Notes under the pieces: model-generated
What the model saw: the letters and a program-made list of their open reading frames with translations, nothing else
Databases searched by the model: none
Told to the model about the DNA's origin: nothing
Position numbers and translations under genes: made by a program
Assembly: GCA_031282665.1 (NCBI GenBank)
Contig: JAITDH010000078.1
Span: forward strand, 1 to 6,123
Direction: 5' to 3'
DNA length: 6,123 nt
Origin: Zoogloeaceae bacterium
GTDB lineage: Bacteria > Pseudomonadota > Gammaproteobacteria > Burkholderiales > Rhodocyclaceae
In this document: positions 1 through 4,779 of the stretch, piece after piece
How positions within the stretch are numbered: the stretch's first letter is position 1
Layout: the number at the start of each line of letters is the position of its first letter

Positions 1-165
1 CCGGACAAGGCCTGGTCGGATGGCCCGAACAGTTGGCCGCTGGCCGACATGGAAAACCTGCTCGGCACGCTGACGCAGATCGACCGGGTCGTCAAGTCAG
101 AGGACAGGAGACAGGAGACAGAGGACAGAGTGGCGCTACGCGCCCCTGGAATCGGTACTCTGTAG
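1..165 (+). CDS. 3' end of an unidentified gene with a repeat-derived C-terminal tail (5' partial)
   Basis: The first frame is open from base 1 to a TAG at 163-165, giving 54 visible residues. Residues 1-32 (PDKAWSDG... to ...QIDRVVK) look like ordinary GC-rich coding sequence with an amphipathic helical end. From residue 33 the frame enters the tandem array of repeat element 1, so the last 22 residues ([12 protein letters not shown] then [10 protein letters not shown]) are encoded by repeat DNA and by the spacer behind it. The native stop has probably been lost or displaced to the repeat. I do not recognise the protein. The 'L..L...IDR.VK' ending loosely recalls the C-terminal helices of DNA polymerase III delta subunits (HolA), but too little is visible to name it. 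It lies 16 nt upstream of the ruvC start and on the same strand, so co-transcription is possible. Confidence 0.6.
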   Translation, partial: PDKAWSDGPNSWPLADMENLLGTLTQIDRVVKSEDRRQETEDRVALRAPGIGTL

Positions 166-259
166 TCTGAACGGAGCGCATATGCCAAACACGCGGCCAC
201 TGACCACTGAGCACAAAGCGAGCGCTCTGTCTCCTGTCTCCTGTCCCCTGTCTCCTGTC
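96..259. repeat. Repeat element 1: heptad-array inverted repeat invading ruvC and the upstream gene
   Basis: The left arm (96-130) is five 7-nt units: gtcagag, gacagga, gacagga, gacagag, gacagag. The right arm (225-259) is five 7-nt units: ctctgtc, tcctgtc, tcctgtc, ccctgtc, tcctgtc. The arms are inverted copies, with a perfect 22-nt inverted repeat at 102-123 / 225-246. Just inside the left arm is a small palindrome, ggcgc-tac-gcgcc (132-144). A spacer of about 80 nt to the right arm contains the upstream gene's stop codon, a GGAG at 173-176 and the ruvC ATG at 182. A weaker inner pair, agtggc (129-134) / gccact (196-201), could extend the fold. The shape matches elements 2 and 3 in this window. 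The right arm stops exactly where the conserved RuvC core begins (base 260). Confidence 0.85.
173..184 (+). promoter_or_regulatory. ruvC ribosome binding site and start codon inside repeat element 1
   Basis: GGAG at 173-176 stands 5 nt before the ATG at 182-184. This is the only canonical start with a good Shine-Dalgarno sequence that can reach the RuvC core. Between the ATG and the core codon ATC at 260 the only other in-frame candidates are CTG codons (for example 227 and 248), which have no Shine-Dalgarno sequence. No in-frame ATG, GTG or TTG lies close after base 260. Both site and start codon lie within the spacer of the repeat element. Confidence 0.65.
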
Positions 260-832
260 ATCCTCGGCATCGACCCCGGTCTGCGGGTAACGGGGTTTGG
301 CGTTATCGCCAGGGAGGGGCATTCCCTGCGCTATGTCGCCAGCGGCTGCGTCAAATCCGATTCCCGGCAAAGCCTGCCGGAGCGTATCGCCACCTTGTTT
401 TCCGGGGTGCGCGAAGTGATCGCGACCTATACGCCGGACGAGAGCGCGATCGAAAAGGTCTTCGTCAACGTCAATCCGCAATCCACCCTGCTCCTCGGAC
501 AGGCGCGCGGCGCGGCGCTCGCGGCGCTGACCGCGCAGGGTCTGCCGGTGACGGAATACACCGCCCTGCAGATCAAGCAGGCGGTCGTCGGGCACGGCAA
601 GGCGGCGAAGGAACAGGTGCAGCACATGGTCATGCGCCTCCTGCGGCTTCCCGCGGCGCCGCGGGCGGACGCGGCGGACGCGCTGGCCTGCGCCATCTGC
701 CACGCGCATGGCGCCCTGGGAATAGAGATGGCTTTGAAGCCGGGGAAAAATATGACAGACTTGCACAATCGTGAACTTTCCCCGTCTCGCGCCACCGCTT
801 TCAGGGTGCGCGGCGGCCGCCTGATAGGATGA
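182..832 (+). CDS. ruvC: Crossover junction endodeoxyribonuclease RuvC with repeat-encoded N-terminal extension
   Basis: RuvC is the dimeric resolvase that nicks Holliday junctions symmetrically, acting with RuvAB in recombinational repair. The core begins at residue 27 ([14 protein letters not shown]). All four acidic residues expected from E. coli RuvC (D7, E66, D138, D141) are present as D31, E91 (in AIEKVF), D163 and D166 (in ADAADAL). [10 protein letters not shown] (107-116) is also typical. Residues 1-26 are not RuvC-like: they are encoded by repeat element 1 and carry a heptapeptide-type repeat ([11 protein letters not shown]) generated by 7-nt DNA units. The protein is 216 aa against 173 in E. 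coli. Besides the N-terminal extension, about 19 extra residues follow D166, encoded by unusually AT-rich DNA (25 of 60 bases G+C at 721-780). The TGA overlaps the prenyltransferase start (ATGA, 829-832), suggesting translational coupling. The identity is secure; the start is the best available but odd. Confidence 0.95.
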   Translation: MPNTRPLTTEHKASALSPVSCPLSPVILGIDPGLRVTGFGVIAREGHSLRYVASGCVKSDSRQSLPERIATLFSGVREVIATYTPDESAIEKVFVNVNPQSTLLLGQARGAALAALTAQGLPVTEYTALQIKQAVVGHGKAAKEQVQHMVMRLLRLPAAPRADAADALACAICHAHGALGIEMALKPGKNMTDLHNRELSPSRATAFRVRGGRLIG

Positions 833-1782
833 CCATGCCCGCTCTCGAACCTTCTCTCGAACGTTTTCCCAATCCCTTCCTGCGCTATGTGGCGGCTACC
901 CGCCCGGCTTTCCTGAGCATCACGCTGGTGGCCGTCCTGATCGGCCTGGCGAGCGCCCATTGCAGCGGTTTTCCCCTGCAAATCGACAAATCGCTGCTGA
1001 CGCTTTTCTTCGCCCTGGTCGCGCACGCCGGGATGAACGTCATCAACGACTATCACGATTTCATGAGCGGCGCGGACCGGAACAACGAGGGACATCTCTT
1101 CCCCTTCACCGGCGGCAGCCGCTTCATTCCGAACGGGGTGCTCAGTCCGCGCGGCACGAAAATCTTCGGCTACACGCTCCTCCTCTCGGTCATCCCGGCG
1201 GGCCTGTGGCTGATGCGGGCTTCCGCCCCCGGCCTGTTCTGGATCGGCCTGGCCGGGCTGTTCGCCGGCTGGGCCTATTCCGCGCCGCCCCTGAAGCTGG
1301 TCAGCCGGGGCCTGGGAGAACCGGCGATCCTGGCCGGCTGGGCGCTGATCGCGGTCGGCGCGGATTTCGTCCAGCGCGGCGGCTTCTCCTCGCAACCCTG
1401 GCTGGCGGGCGTGCCCTTCGCGCTCCTGGTGGTCAACATCCTCTACATCAACCAGTTTCCCGACAGGATTTCCGACCATGAAGCGGGCAAGGATACCCTG
1501 ATCGTCCGCCTGGGAACGGAAAGGGCGCGCTGGGGCTACCTGCTCATCGCCCTCCTCGCCTACCTCTGGCTCCTCTTCGCCGTGGCGAAAAGCTGGCTGC
1601 CCATCTACGCGGCGGCGGGCGCCTTCGCCCTGCCGCTCTCCTTCTCCGCCGCCCGCGATCTCCTGGCACATGCCGCCACGCCCGCCCTGCTGTTGCCCGC
1701 CATCAAGCGCACCATCCTGGCCGCCAACCTGAGCGGACTCCTCACCGCGCTGGGCCTGTGGATGGCCTTCCCGACAACCTGA
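829..1782 (+). CDS. UbiA/MenA-type integral membrane prenyltransferase
   Basis: This 317-residue hydrophobic protein belongs to the UbiA superfamily, whose members transfer a polyprenyl chain from its diphosphate to an aromatic acceptor in the membrane. The first Asp-rich motif, [11 protein letters not shown] (73-83), has exactly the MenA spacing NDYxDxxxGx[14 protein letters not shown] (95-107) matches the MenA-like loop. [15 protein letters not shown] (150-164) and the second Asp-rich motif D212-x3-D216 followed by [10 protein letters not shown] (220-229) complete the signature. About eight or nine hydrophobic segments are visible (for example 28-43, 113-130, 136-150, 193-208, 236-253, 260-273). 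The closest named relative is 1,4-dihydroxy-2-naphthoate polyprenyltransferase, but the acceptor cannot be read from sequence and ubiquinone users also carry such proteins. The start at 829 overlaps ruvC by 4 bp. ATG at 835, with AGGA at 826-829, is an alternative start two codons later. Its position between ruvC and ruvA is unexpected. Confidence 0.85.
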   Translation: MTMPALEPSLERFPNPFLRYVAATRPAFLSITLVAVLIGLASAHCSGFPLQIDKSLLTLFFALVAHAGMNVINDYHDFMSGADRNNEGHLFPFTGGSRFIPNGVLSPRGTKIFGYTLLLSVIPAGLWLMRASAPGLFWIGLAGLFAGWAYSAPPLKLVSRGLGEPAILAGWALIAVGADFVQRGGFSSQPWLAGVPFALLVVNILYINQFPDRISDHEAGKDTLIVRLGTERARWGYLLIALLAYLWLLFAVAKSWLPIYAAAGAFALPLSFSAARDLLAHAATPALLLPAIKRTILAANLSGLLTALGLWMAFPTT

Positions 1783-1799
1783 CCTGATCGACTCGAACC

Positions 1800-2387
1800 A
1801 TGATCGGACGACTCTCCGGCCTCCTCGCCGCCAAGAACCCGCCGCGCATCCTCATCGACGTGGGCGGCGTCGGCTATGAAGCCGACGTGCCGATGAGCAC
1901 CTTCTACAACCTCCCCGCGAGCGGGGAAAAGGTGACCCTGCTGATCCACCACGCGATACGTGAAGACGGCCAGTTTCTCTATGCCTTCGGCACGGAGGAA
2001 GAACGGACGGTCTTTCGCCAGCTCCTGAAAATCTCCGGCATCGGCGCGCGCATCGCGCTGGCCCTGCTTTCCGGCATCTCCATCGCGGAACTGCACGCCG
2101 CCGTCGCCCGGCAGGAAAGCGCGCGGCTGACCAAGGTTCCCGGCATCGGCAAGAAAACCGCCGAGCGCCTGCTCCTGGAATTGAAGGGCAAGCTCCCCGC
2201 GCCGACGGGAGGCGCGCCCCTTGCCGGCGCGGAAGCGGGCGGCGAAGCCGCGAACGACATCCTGAACGCCCTGCTCGCCCTCGGCTATTCGGAAAAGGAA
2301 GCAACGCTCGCCTGGCAAAACCTGCCCCCCGGCCTGCCGACCTCGGAAGGCATCCGGCAAGCCTTGAAAACCCTGGCCAGACTTTAG
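1800..2387 (+). CDS. ruvA: Holliday junction branch migration protein RuvA
   Basis: RuvA binds four-way junctions as a tetramer, loads the RuvB motor and presents the junction to RuvC. The 195 residues align along their length with E. coli RuvA (203 aa). The N-terminal OB-fold domain starts [15 protein letters not shown] and includes [18 protein letters not shown] (19-36). Two helix-hairpin-helix motifs follow: [16 protein letters not shown] (79-94) and [17 protein letters not shown] (113-129). A Gly/Ala/Pro linker (about 131-150) leads to the RuvB-binding domain III (151-195, with [12 protein letters not shown]). The start follows the prenyltransferase stop by 17 bp and has no clear Shine-Dalgarno sequence, so translation may depend on coupling to the upstream gene. 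ruvB, its usual neighbour in many proteobacteria, is not downstream; repeat element 2 begins about 2 nt after the stop. Confidence 0.97.
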   Translation: MIGRLSGLLAAKNPPRILIDVGGVGYEADVPMSTFYNLPASGEKVTLLIHHAIREDGQFLYAFGTEEERTVFRQLLKISGIGARIALALLSGISIAELHAAVARQESARLTKVPGIGKKTAERLLLELKGKLPAPTGGAPLAGAEAGGEAANDILNALLALGYSEKEATLAWQNLPPGLPTSEGIRQALKTLARL

Positions 2388-2389
2388 GG

Positions 2390-2488
2390 GTCAGATGTCA
2401 GGGATCAGGGATCAGAAAAAGCATGGCGGCGCGAAGCGCCGCGTAATCAAATCTGATCCCTGACATCTGATCCTCTGTCTTCTGATAA
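2390..2488. repeat. Repeat element 2: TCAG-heptad inverted repeat with GC-rich core hairpin
   Basis: The left arm (2390-2417) is four 7-nt units: gtcagat, gtcaggg, atcaggg, atcagaa. The right arm carries CTG every 7 nt: ctgatcc (2453), ctgacat (2460), ctgatcc (2467), then after one extra base ctgtctt (2475) and ctgataa (2482). A perfect 18-nt inverted repeat joins 2391-2408 to 2453-2470. Inside the left arm lies a 7-bp hairpin, gcggcgc-gaa-gcgccgc (2426-2442). On the minus strand it is followed by a TTTTT tract within about 5 nt. The element fills the space between the ruvA stop and the Shine-Dalgarno sequence of the next gene. The last right-arm units (ctctgtcttctg) resemble the units of element 1, linking the two families. 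Confidence 0.85.
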
Positions 2489-2502
2489 GGAGTGACAACA
2501 TG
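2487..2502 (+). promoter_or_regulatory. Strong Shine-Dalgarno AAGGAG before the AI-2E family gene
   Basis: AAGGAG at 2487-2492 lies 7 nt before ATG 2500, an ideal spacing that fixes this start. Its first two bases are the last two bases of the final heptad of repeat element 2, so the element runs right up to the ribosome binding site. No convincing -35/-10 pair was seen in the element. Confidence 0.75.
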
Positions 2503-3567
2503 CAATACGAACCCAAGACGCTTGCCCAGATCAGCCTCGTCACCCTCCTGATCCTGGGCGGGCTCCTCGTCATCTATCCCTTCCTCGCCGCCATCCTGTT
2601 CGCCGCCGTCATCTGCATCACGACCTGGCCGGTCTATGCCCGCCTCAAGCGCGCCGTGGGCGGGCGCGACACGCTCGCCGCCGGGCTGATGACGCTCCTC
2701 CTCATCGGCGGCATGCTGGCGCCGACCGTCCTGCTCGCCATGGGGCTTTCCGACGCCGTGCATTTCCTGGTCGGCTCCGTCGGCCCCTGGTTCCACGATT
2801 CCGACAGCATCGGCCGCATCGCCGGGCGATTGACGCAAATCCCCTACGTCGGCGAGCAACTGGCCGCATACTGGCAAAAAATCTCCGGCAACCGGGAAGA
2901 ATTGCAAAAACTCCTGCAAACCTCCTTCGAACCCGCGCGCCGCCTCGCGCTCGCCAGCATCACCCTGGTCGGCAACGGCATCCTGCAGCTGGCGCTGGTC
3001 ATCTTCATCGGCTTCTTCCTCTACCGCGACGGCAACGCCCTTTCCCGCTTCCTGTCCAATGCCGCCGAACGGCTGGGCGGCGCGCTCGGCGGCGAAATGC
3101 TGCTGCTTGCCCGCGGCACCGTCACCGGCGTCATGATCGGCATCGTCGGCACGGCGCTCGCCCAGGCCCTCGTCGCCCTGATCGGCTTCCTCATCGCCGG
3201 CGTTCCCGGCGCCATCCTGCTCACCATGGCGATCTTCCTCCTCTCCATGATTCCCGTCGGCCCCCCGCTCATCTGGGGCGGCGCGGCTTTCTGGCTCTAC
3301 AGCCAGGGCTCGACCGGCATGGCCATCTTCATGCTGATCTACGGCCTGACCGTCATCAGCAGCGTGGACAACTTCGTCAAACCCATCCTCATTTCCCGTT
3401 CCGCCAGCCTGCCCATCCTGCTCATCGCCCTCGGCGTCTTCGGTGGCGTGCTCGCCTTCGGTTTCATCGGTATCTTCCTCGGCCCCACCCTCCTCGCCCT
3501 GTCGCACACCCTGTTCATGCGCTGGCTGAAAAACCCCCCGGAAACGCCGAATCCAGGGGAAACCTGA
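2500..3567 (+). CDS. AI-2E family (PerM/YdiK-type) membrane protein
   Basis: This 355-residue integral membrane protein has the layout of the AI-2E exporter (PerM/UPF0118) family. There are two hydrophobic segments near the N-terminus (about 13-42), another at 63-82, and a long soluble amphipathic section (about 95-150) with the usual IPYVGEQLAAYW-type helix. A cluster of membrane segments follows (about 157-175, 208-233, 236-252, 255-268, 274-287, 303-332). The signature DNFVKPILISR (290-300), followed by LPILLIALGVFGG and GFIGIFLGP (321-329), is characteristic. Members have been linked to autoinducer-2 export or Na+(Li+)/H+ antiport, but most, including this one, have no proven substrate. 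The start is set by the AAGGAG at 2487. Repeat elements flank the gene on both sides, so it may be its own transcription unit. Family assignment is firm and function is open. Confidence 0.9.
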   Translation: MQYEPKTLAQISLVTLLILGGLLVIYPFLAAILFAAVICITTWPVYARLKRAVGGRDTLAAGLMTLLLIGGMLAPTVLLAMGLSDAVHFLVGSVGPWFHDSDSIGRIAGRLTQIPYVGEQLAAYWQKISGNREELQKLLQTSFEPARRLALASITLVGNGILQLALVIFIGFFLYRDGNALSRFLSNAAERLGGALGGEMLLLARGTVTGVMIGIVGTALAQALVALIGFLIAGVPGAILLTMAIFLLSMIPVGPPLIWGGAAFWLYSQGSTGMAIFMLIYGLTVISSVDNFVKPILISRSASLPILLIALGVFGGVLAFGFIGIFLGPTLLALSHTLFMRWLKNPPETPNPGET

Positions 3568-3586
3568 CCAGGGCGCTGGGTTCCGC

Positions 3587-3766
3587 AGGTTGGTTTCGTA
3601 GGTTGGATAAGCCAAAGGCGTAATCCGACATTCGTTCAATATCCGGCGCTTCGCGCCGCTGTTTTCTGTTTTGGGTCAGCGATGCTGCGCATCGTGGGAG
3701 TACGAATGTCGGATTACGCTTCGCCTATCCAACCTACAAAAACCAACCTACAAAACCCAACCTACC
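3587..3766. repeat. Repeat element 3: GTAGGTTGGAT / CGTAATCCGACATTCGT inverted repeat
   Basis: The left arm (3598-3635) and right arm (3702-3737) are imperfect inverted copies. Their outer 12 nt (gtaggttggata) and inner 17 nt (cgtaatccgacattcgt; 3619-3635 against 3702-3718) are perfect. The outer motif is iterated: aggttgg at 3587 and 3600 on the left (13-nt step), and ccaacctac at 3729, 3743 and 3757 on the right (exact 14-nt step). Two small palindromes with 3-nt loops sit between the arms: cggcgc-ttc-gcgccg (3644-3658) and cgatgc-tgc-gcatcg (3680-3694). The first is the exact reverse complement of the core of element 2 over 15 nt. The element fills the space between two convergent genes, and its last right-hand copy contains the rlmE stop codon. 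I recall similar intergenic repeats from many beta- and gammaproteobacteria. Confidence 0.88.
3644..3672 (+). terminator. Possible rho-independent terminator inside repeat element 3
   Basis: A 6-bp GC-only stem with a 3-nt loop, cggcgc-ttc-gcgccg (3644-3658), is followed on the plus strand by ctgttttctgtttt (3659-3672). This could terminate transcription of the AI-2E family gene 77 nt after its stop codon. The T tract is broken by C and G residues, and the hairpin is also a conserved part of the repeat, so termination may be incidental. Confidence 0.35.
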
Positions 3767-4400
3767 GCACCCCGCGCCCCAGCAGATAAAGCTCCGCGCT
3801 GCGGTCGCGGGAGGACTTGGGTTTTCTCACCGCCACGCTGGCGAAGCTCGCCCGCATGGCGGCGAGGAAAGCCGCGTAGTCGCTTCCCTGGAAAACCTTG
3901 ACGAGAAAGGCGCCCTCCGGGAGCAGATGCGCCCTGGCGAAATCCAGCGCCAGTTCCGCCAGATGCATGCCGCGCGCCTGGTCCACCAGCGCCACGCCGG
4001 AGATATTGGGTGCCATGTCGGACAGGACGAGATTCGCCCGCCGTCCTTCCAGGAGGGCAAGCAGGCGCGCCAGCGTATCGTCTTCGCGGAAATCTCCCTG
4101 GATGAATTCCACCCCGCCGATGCCGTCCATTTCCAGCAGGTCGAGCGCGAATACCCTGCCCCGATTCTTTCCTTCTCCCGTTCCCGCACCCGCTCGTTTG
4201 GCCGCCACCTGCGACCAGCCTCCCGGAGCCGCGCCCAGGTCGATCACCACGGCGCCGGGATGGATCAGCCGGTCCCGGTCGTCGATCTCCATCAGCTTGA
4301 ACGCCGCCCGCGAACGCCAGCCTTCCTTTTTCGCCTGTTGCACATAGGGATCGGTGACATGCTCGCGCATCCACGCTTTACTGGTTCTGCTCCTGCTCAT
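3762..4400 (-). CDS. rlmE: 23S rRNA (uridine-2'-O)-methyltransferase RlmE (FtsJ/RrmJ)
   Basis: RlmE methylates the 2'-O of U2552 (E. coli numbering) in the A loop of 23S rRNA, late in 50S assembly and using S-adenosylmethionine. The 212-residue protein matches the E. coli enzyme in length and order. The K-D-K-E catalytic tetrad is present as K35 (RAAFKL), D128 (LSDMAPN), K168 (FLVKVFQG) and E203 (SAELYLL). The SAM-binding loop [13 protein letters not shown] spans 52-64, with ALDLLEMD (85-92) and QGDF (101-104) following. The start ATG (complement of 4398-4400) has GGAGG 10 nt upstream (complement of 4411-4415). The TAG stop (complement of 3762-3764) lies inside the last AACCTAC copy of repeat element 3. 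In E. coli ftsH follows rlmE; here the neighbour is the repeat element and a convergent AI-2E gene. Confidence 0.97.
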   Translation of the reverse strand: MSRSRTSKAWMREHVTDPYVQQAKKEGWRSRAAFKLMEIDDRDRLIHPGAVVIDLGAAPGGWSQVAAKRAGAGTGEGKNRGRVFALDLLEMDGIGGVEFIQGDFREDDTLARLLALLEGRRANLVLSDMAPNISGVALVDQARGMHLAELALDFARAHLLPEGAFLVKVFQGSDYAAFLAAMRASFASVAVRKPKSSRDRSAELYLLGRGVR

Positions 4401-4440
4401 CCTTTACAATCCTCCGTTTCGATCCATCATCCCGTCCATC

Positions 4441-4776
4441 ATGCTCTCCATTTCTTCCGCGGAACGCCGCCAACTGCGCGCCCAGGCGCATTCGCTTTCC
4501 CCCGTCGTCTCCATCGCCCGGCAGGGGCTTTCCGAAACGGTGCTGAAGGAAATCGACCGTTCCCTGCAGGCGCACGGTCTCATCAAGATTCGCGTCTACA
4601 ACGACGACCGGGAGGAGCGGGAAGCCTGTCTCGCCACGATCTGCGCCACCCTCGCCGCGGCGCCGGTGCAGCATATCGGCAAGCTCCTCGTCGTCTGGCG
4701 GCCGAGCGAGGAAAAAAAGCCGGCGGCGAAAAAACCGGAACGGCGCAGCAAGCGCAGTTACCAGAACCAGGATTGA
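4441..4776 (+). CDS. yhbY: YhbY-type CRM-domain RNA-binding protein, ribosome assembly factor
   Basis: YhbY is a small CRM (chloroplast RNA splicing and ribosome maturation) domain protein that associates with pre-50S particles. The 111 residues track E. coli YhbY (97 aa): RRQLRAQAHSLSPVV (9-23), GLSETVLKEIDRSLQAHGLIKIRV (29-52), DDRE (55-58), and VQHIGKLLVVWRPSEE (76-91). A lysine/arginine-rich tail (92-107) follows. In the RNA-binding GxxG loop the first glycine is alanine here (A26-R-Q-G29). The frame is open upstream to an ATG at 4354, but that would add a non-homologous leader inside the rlmE coding region, so ATG 4441 is chosen. No Shine-Dalgarno sequence is visible. A weak -35/-10 pair, tttaca (4403-4408) and catcat (4425-4430) with 16-nt spacing, would give an almost leaderless mRNA. 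The gene is divergent from rlmE by 40 bp, as in E. coli. Confidence 0.93.
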   Translation: MLSISSAERRQLRAQAHSLSPVVSIARQGLSETVLKEIDRSLQAHGLIKIRVYNDDREEREACLATICATLAAAPVQHIGKLLVVWRPSEEKKPAAKKPERRSKRSYQNQD

Positions 4777-4779
4777 GCT

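Noticed and set aside
96..259. Tandem units flanking a spacer, considered as a CRISPR-like array
   Set aside because: The units are 7 nt and contiguous with no unique spacers. The two arrays are inverted with respect to each other, and no cas gene is present.
747..775. A possible antisense promoter (minus strand TTCACG, 17 nt, TATTTT) in the 3' end of ruvC
   Set aside because: Each hexamer matches only 4 of 6 consensus bases, and the segment is AT-rich, which makes chance matches likely; no minus-strand gene lies nearby to need it.
427..1671. A long minus-strand open frame across ruvC and the prenyltransferase
   Set aside because: It is antisense to two genes with clear family motifs. The product is Arg/Glu/Gly-rich low complexity, typical of GC-rich shadow frames.
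2426..2442. The element 2 hairpin as a terminator for ruvA
   Set aside because: On the plus strand the stem is followed by gtaatcaaat with no T tract. The T-rich tract lies on the minus strand, where no gene is being read.
2398..3639. A long minus-strand open frame encoding a very acidic, Gly/Glu/Asp-rich 413-residue product
   Set aside because: It lies antisense to the well-supported AI-2E family gene and is the low-complexity shadow expected from its GC-rich codon usage; it has no recognisable domain.
4354..4440. An upstream ATG giving YhbY a 29-residue hydrophobic leader
   Set aside because: It would overlap the 5' end of rlmE on the other strand and add sequence absent from YhbY proteins; ATG 4441 fits the family N-terminus.
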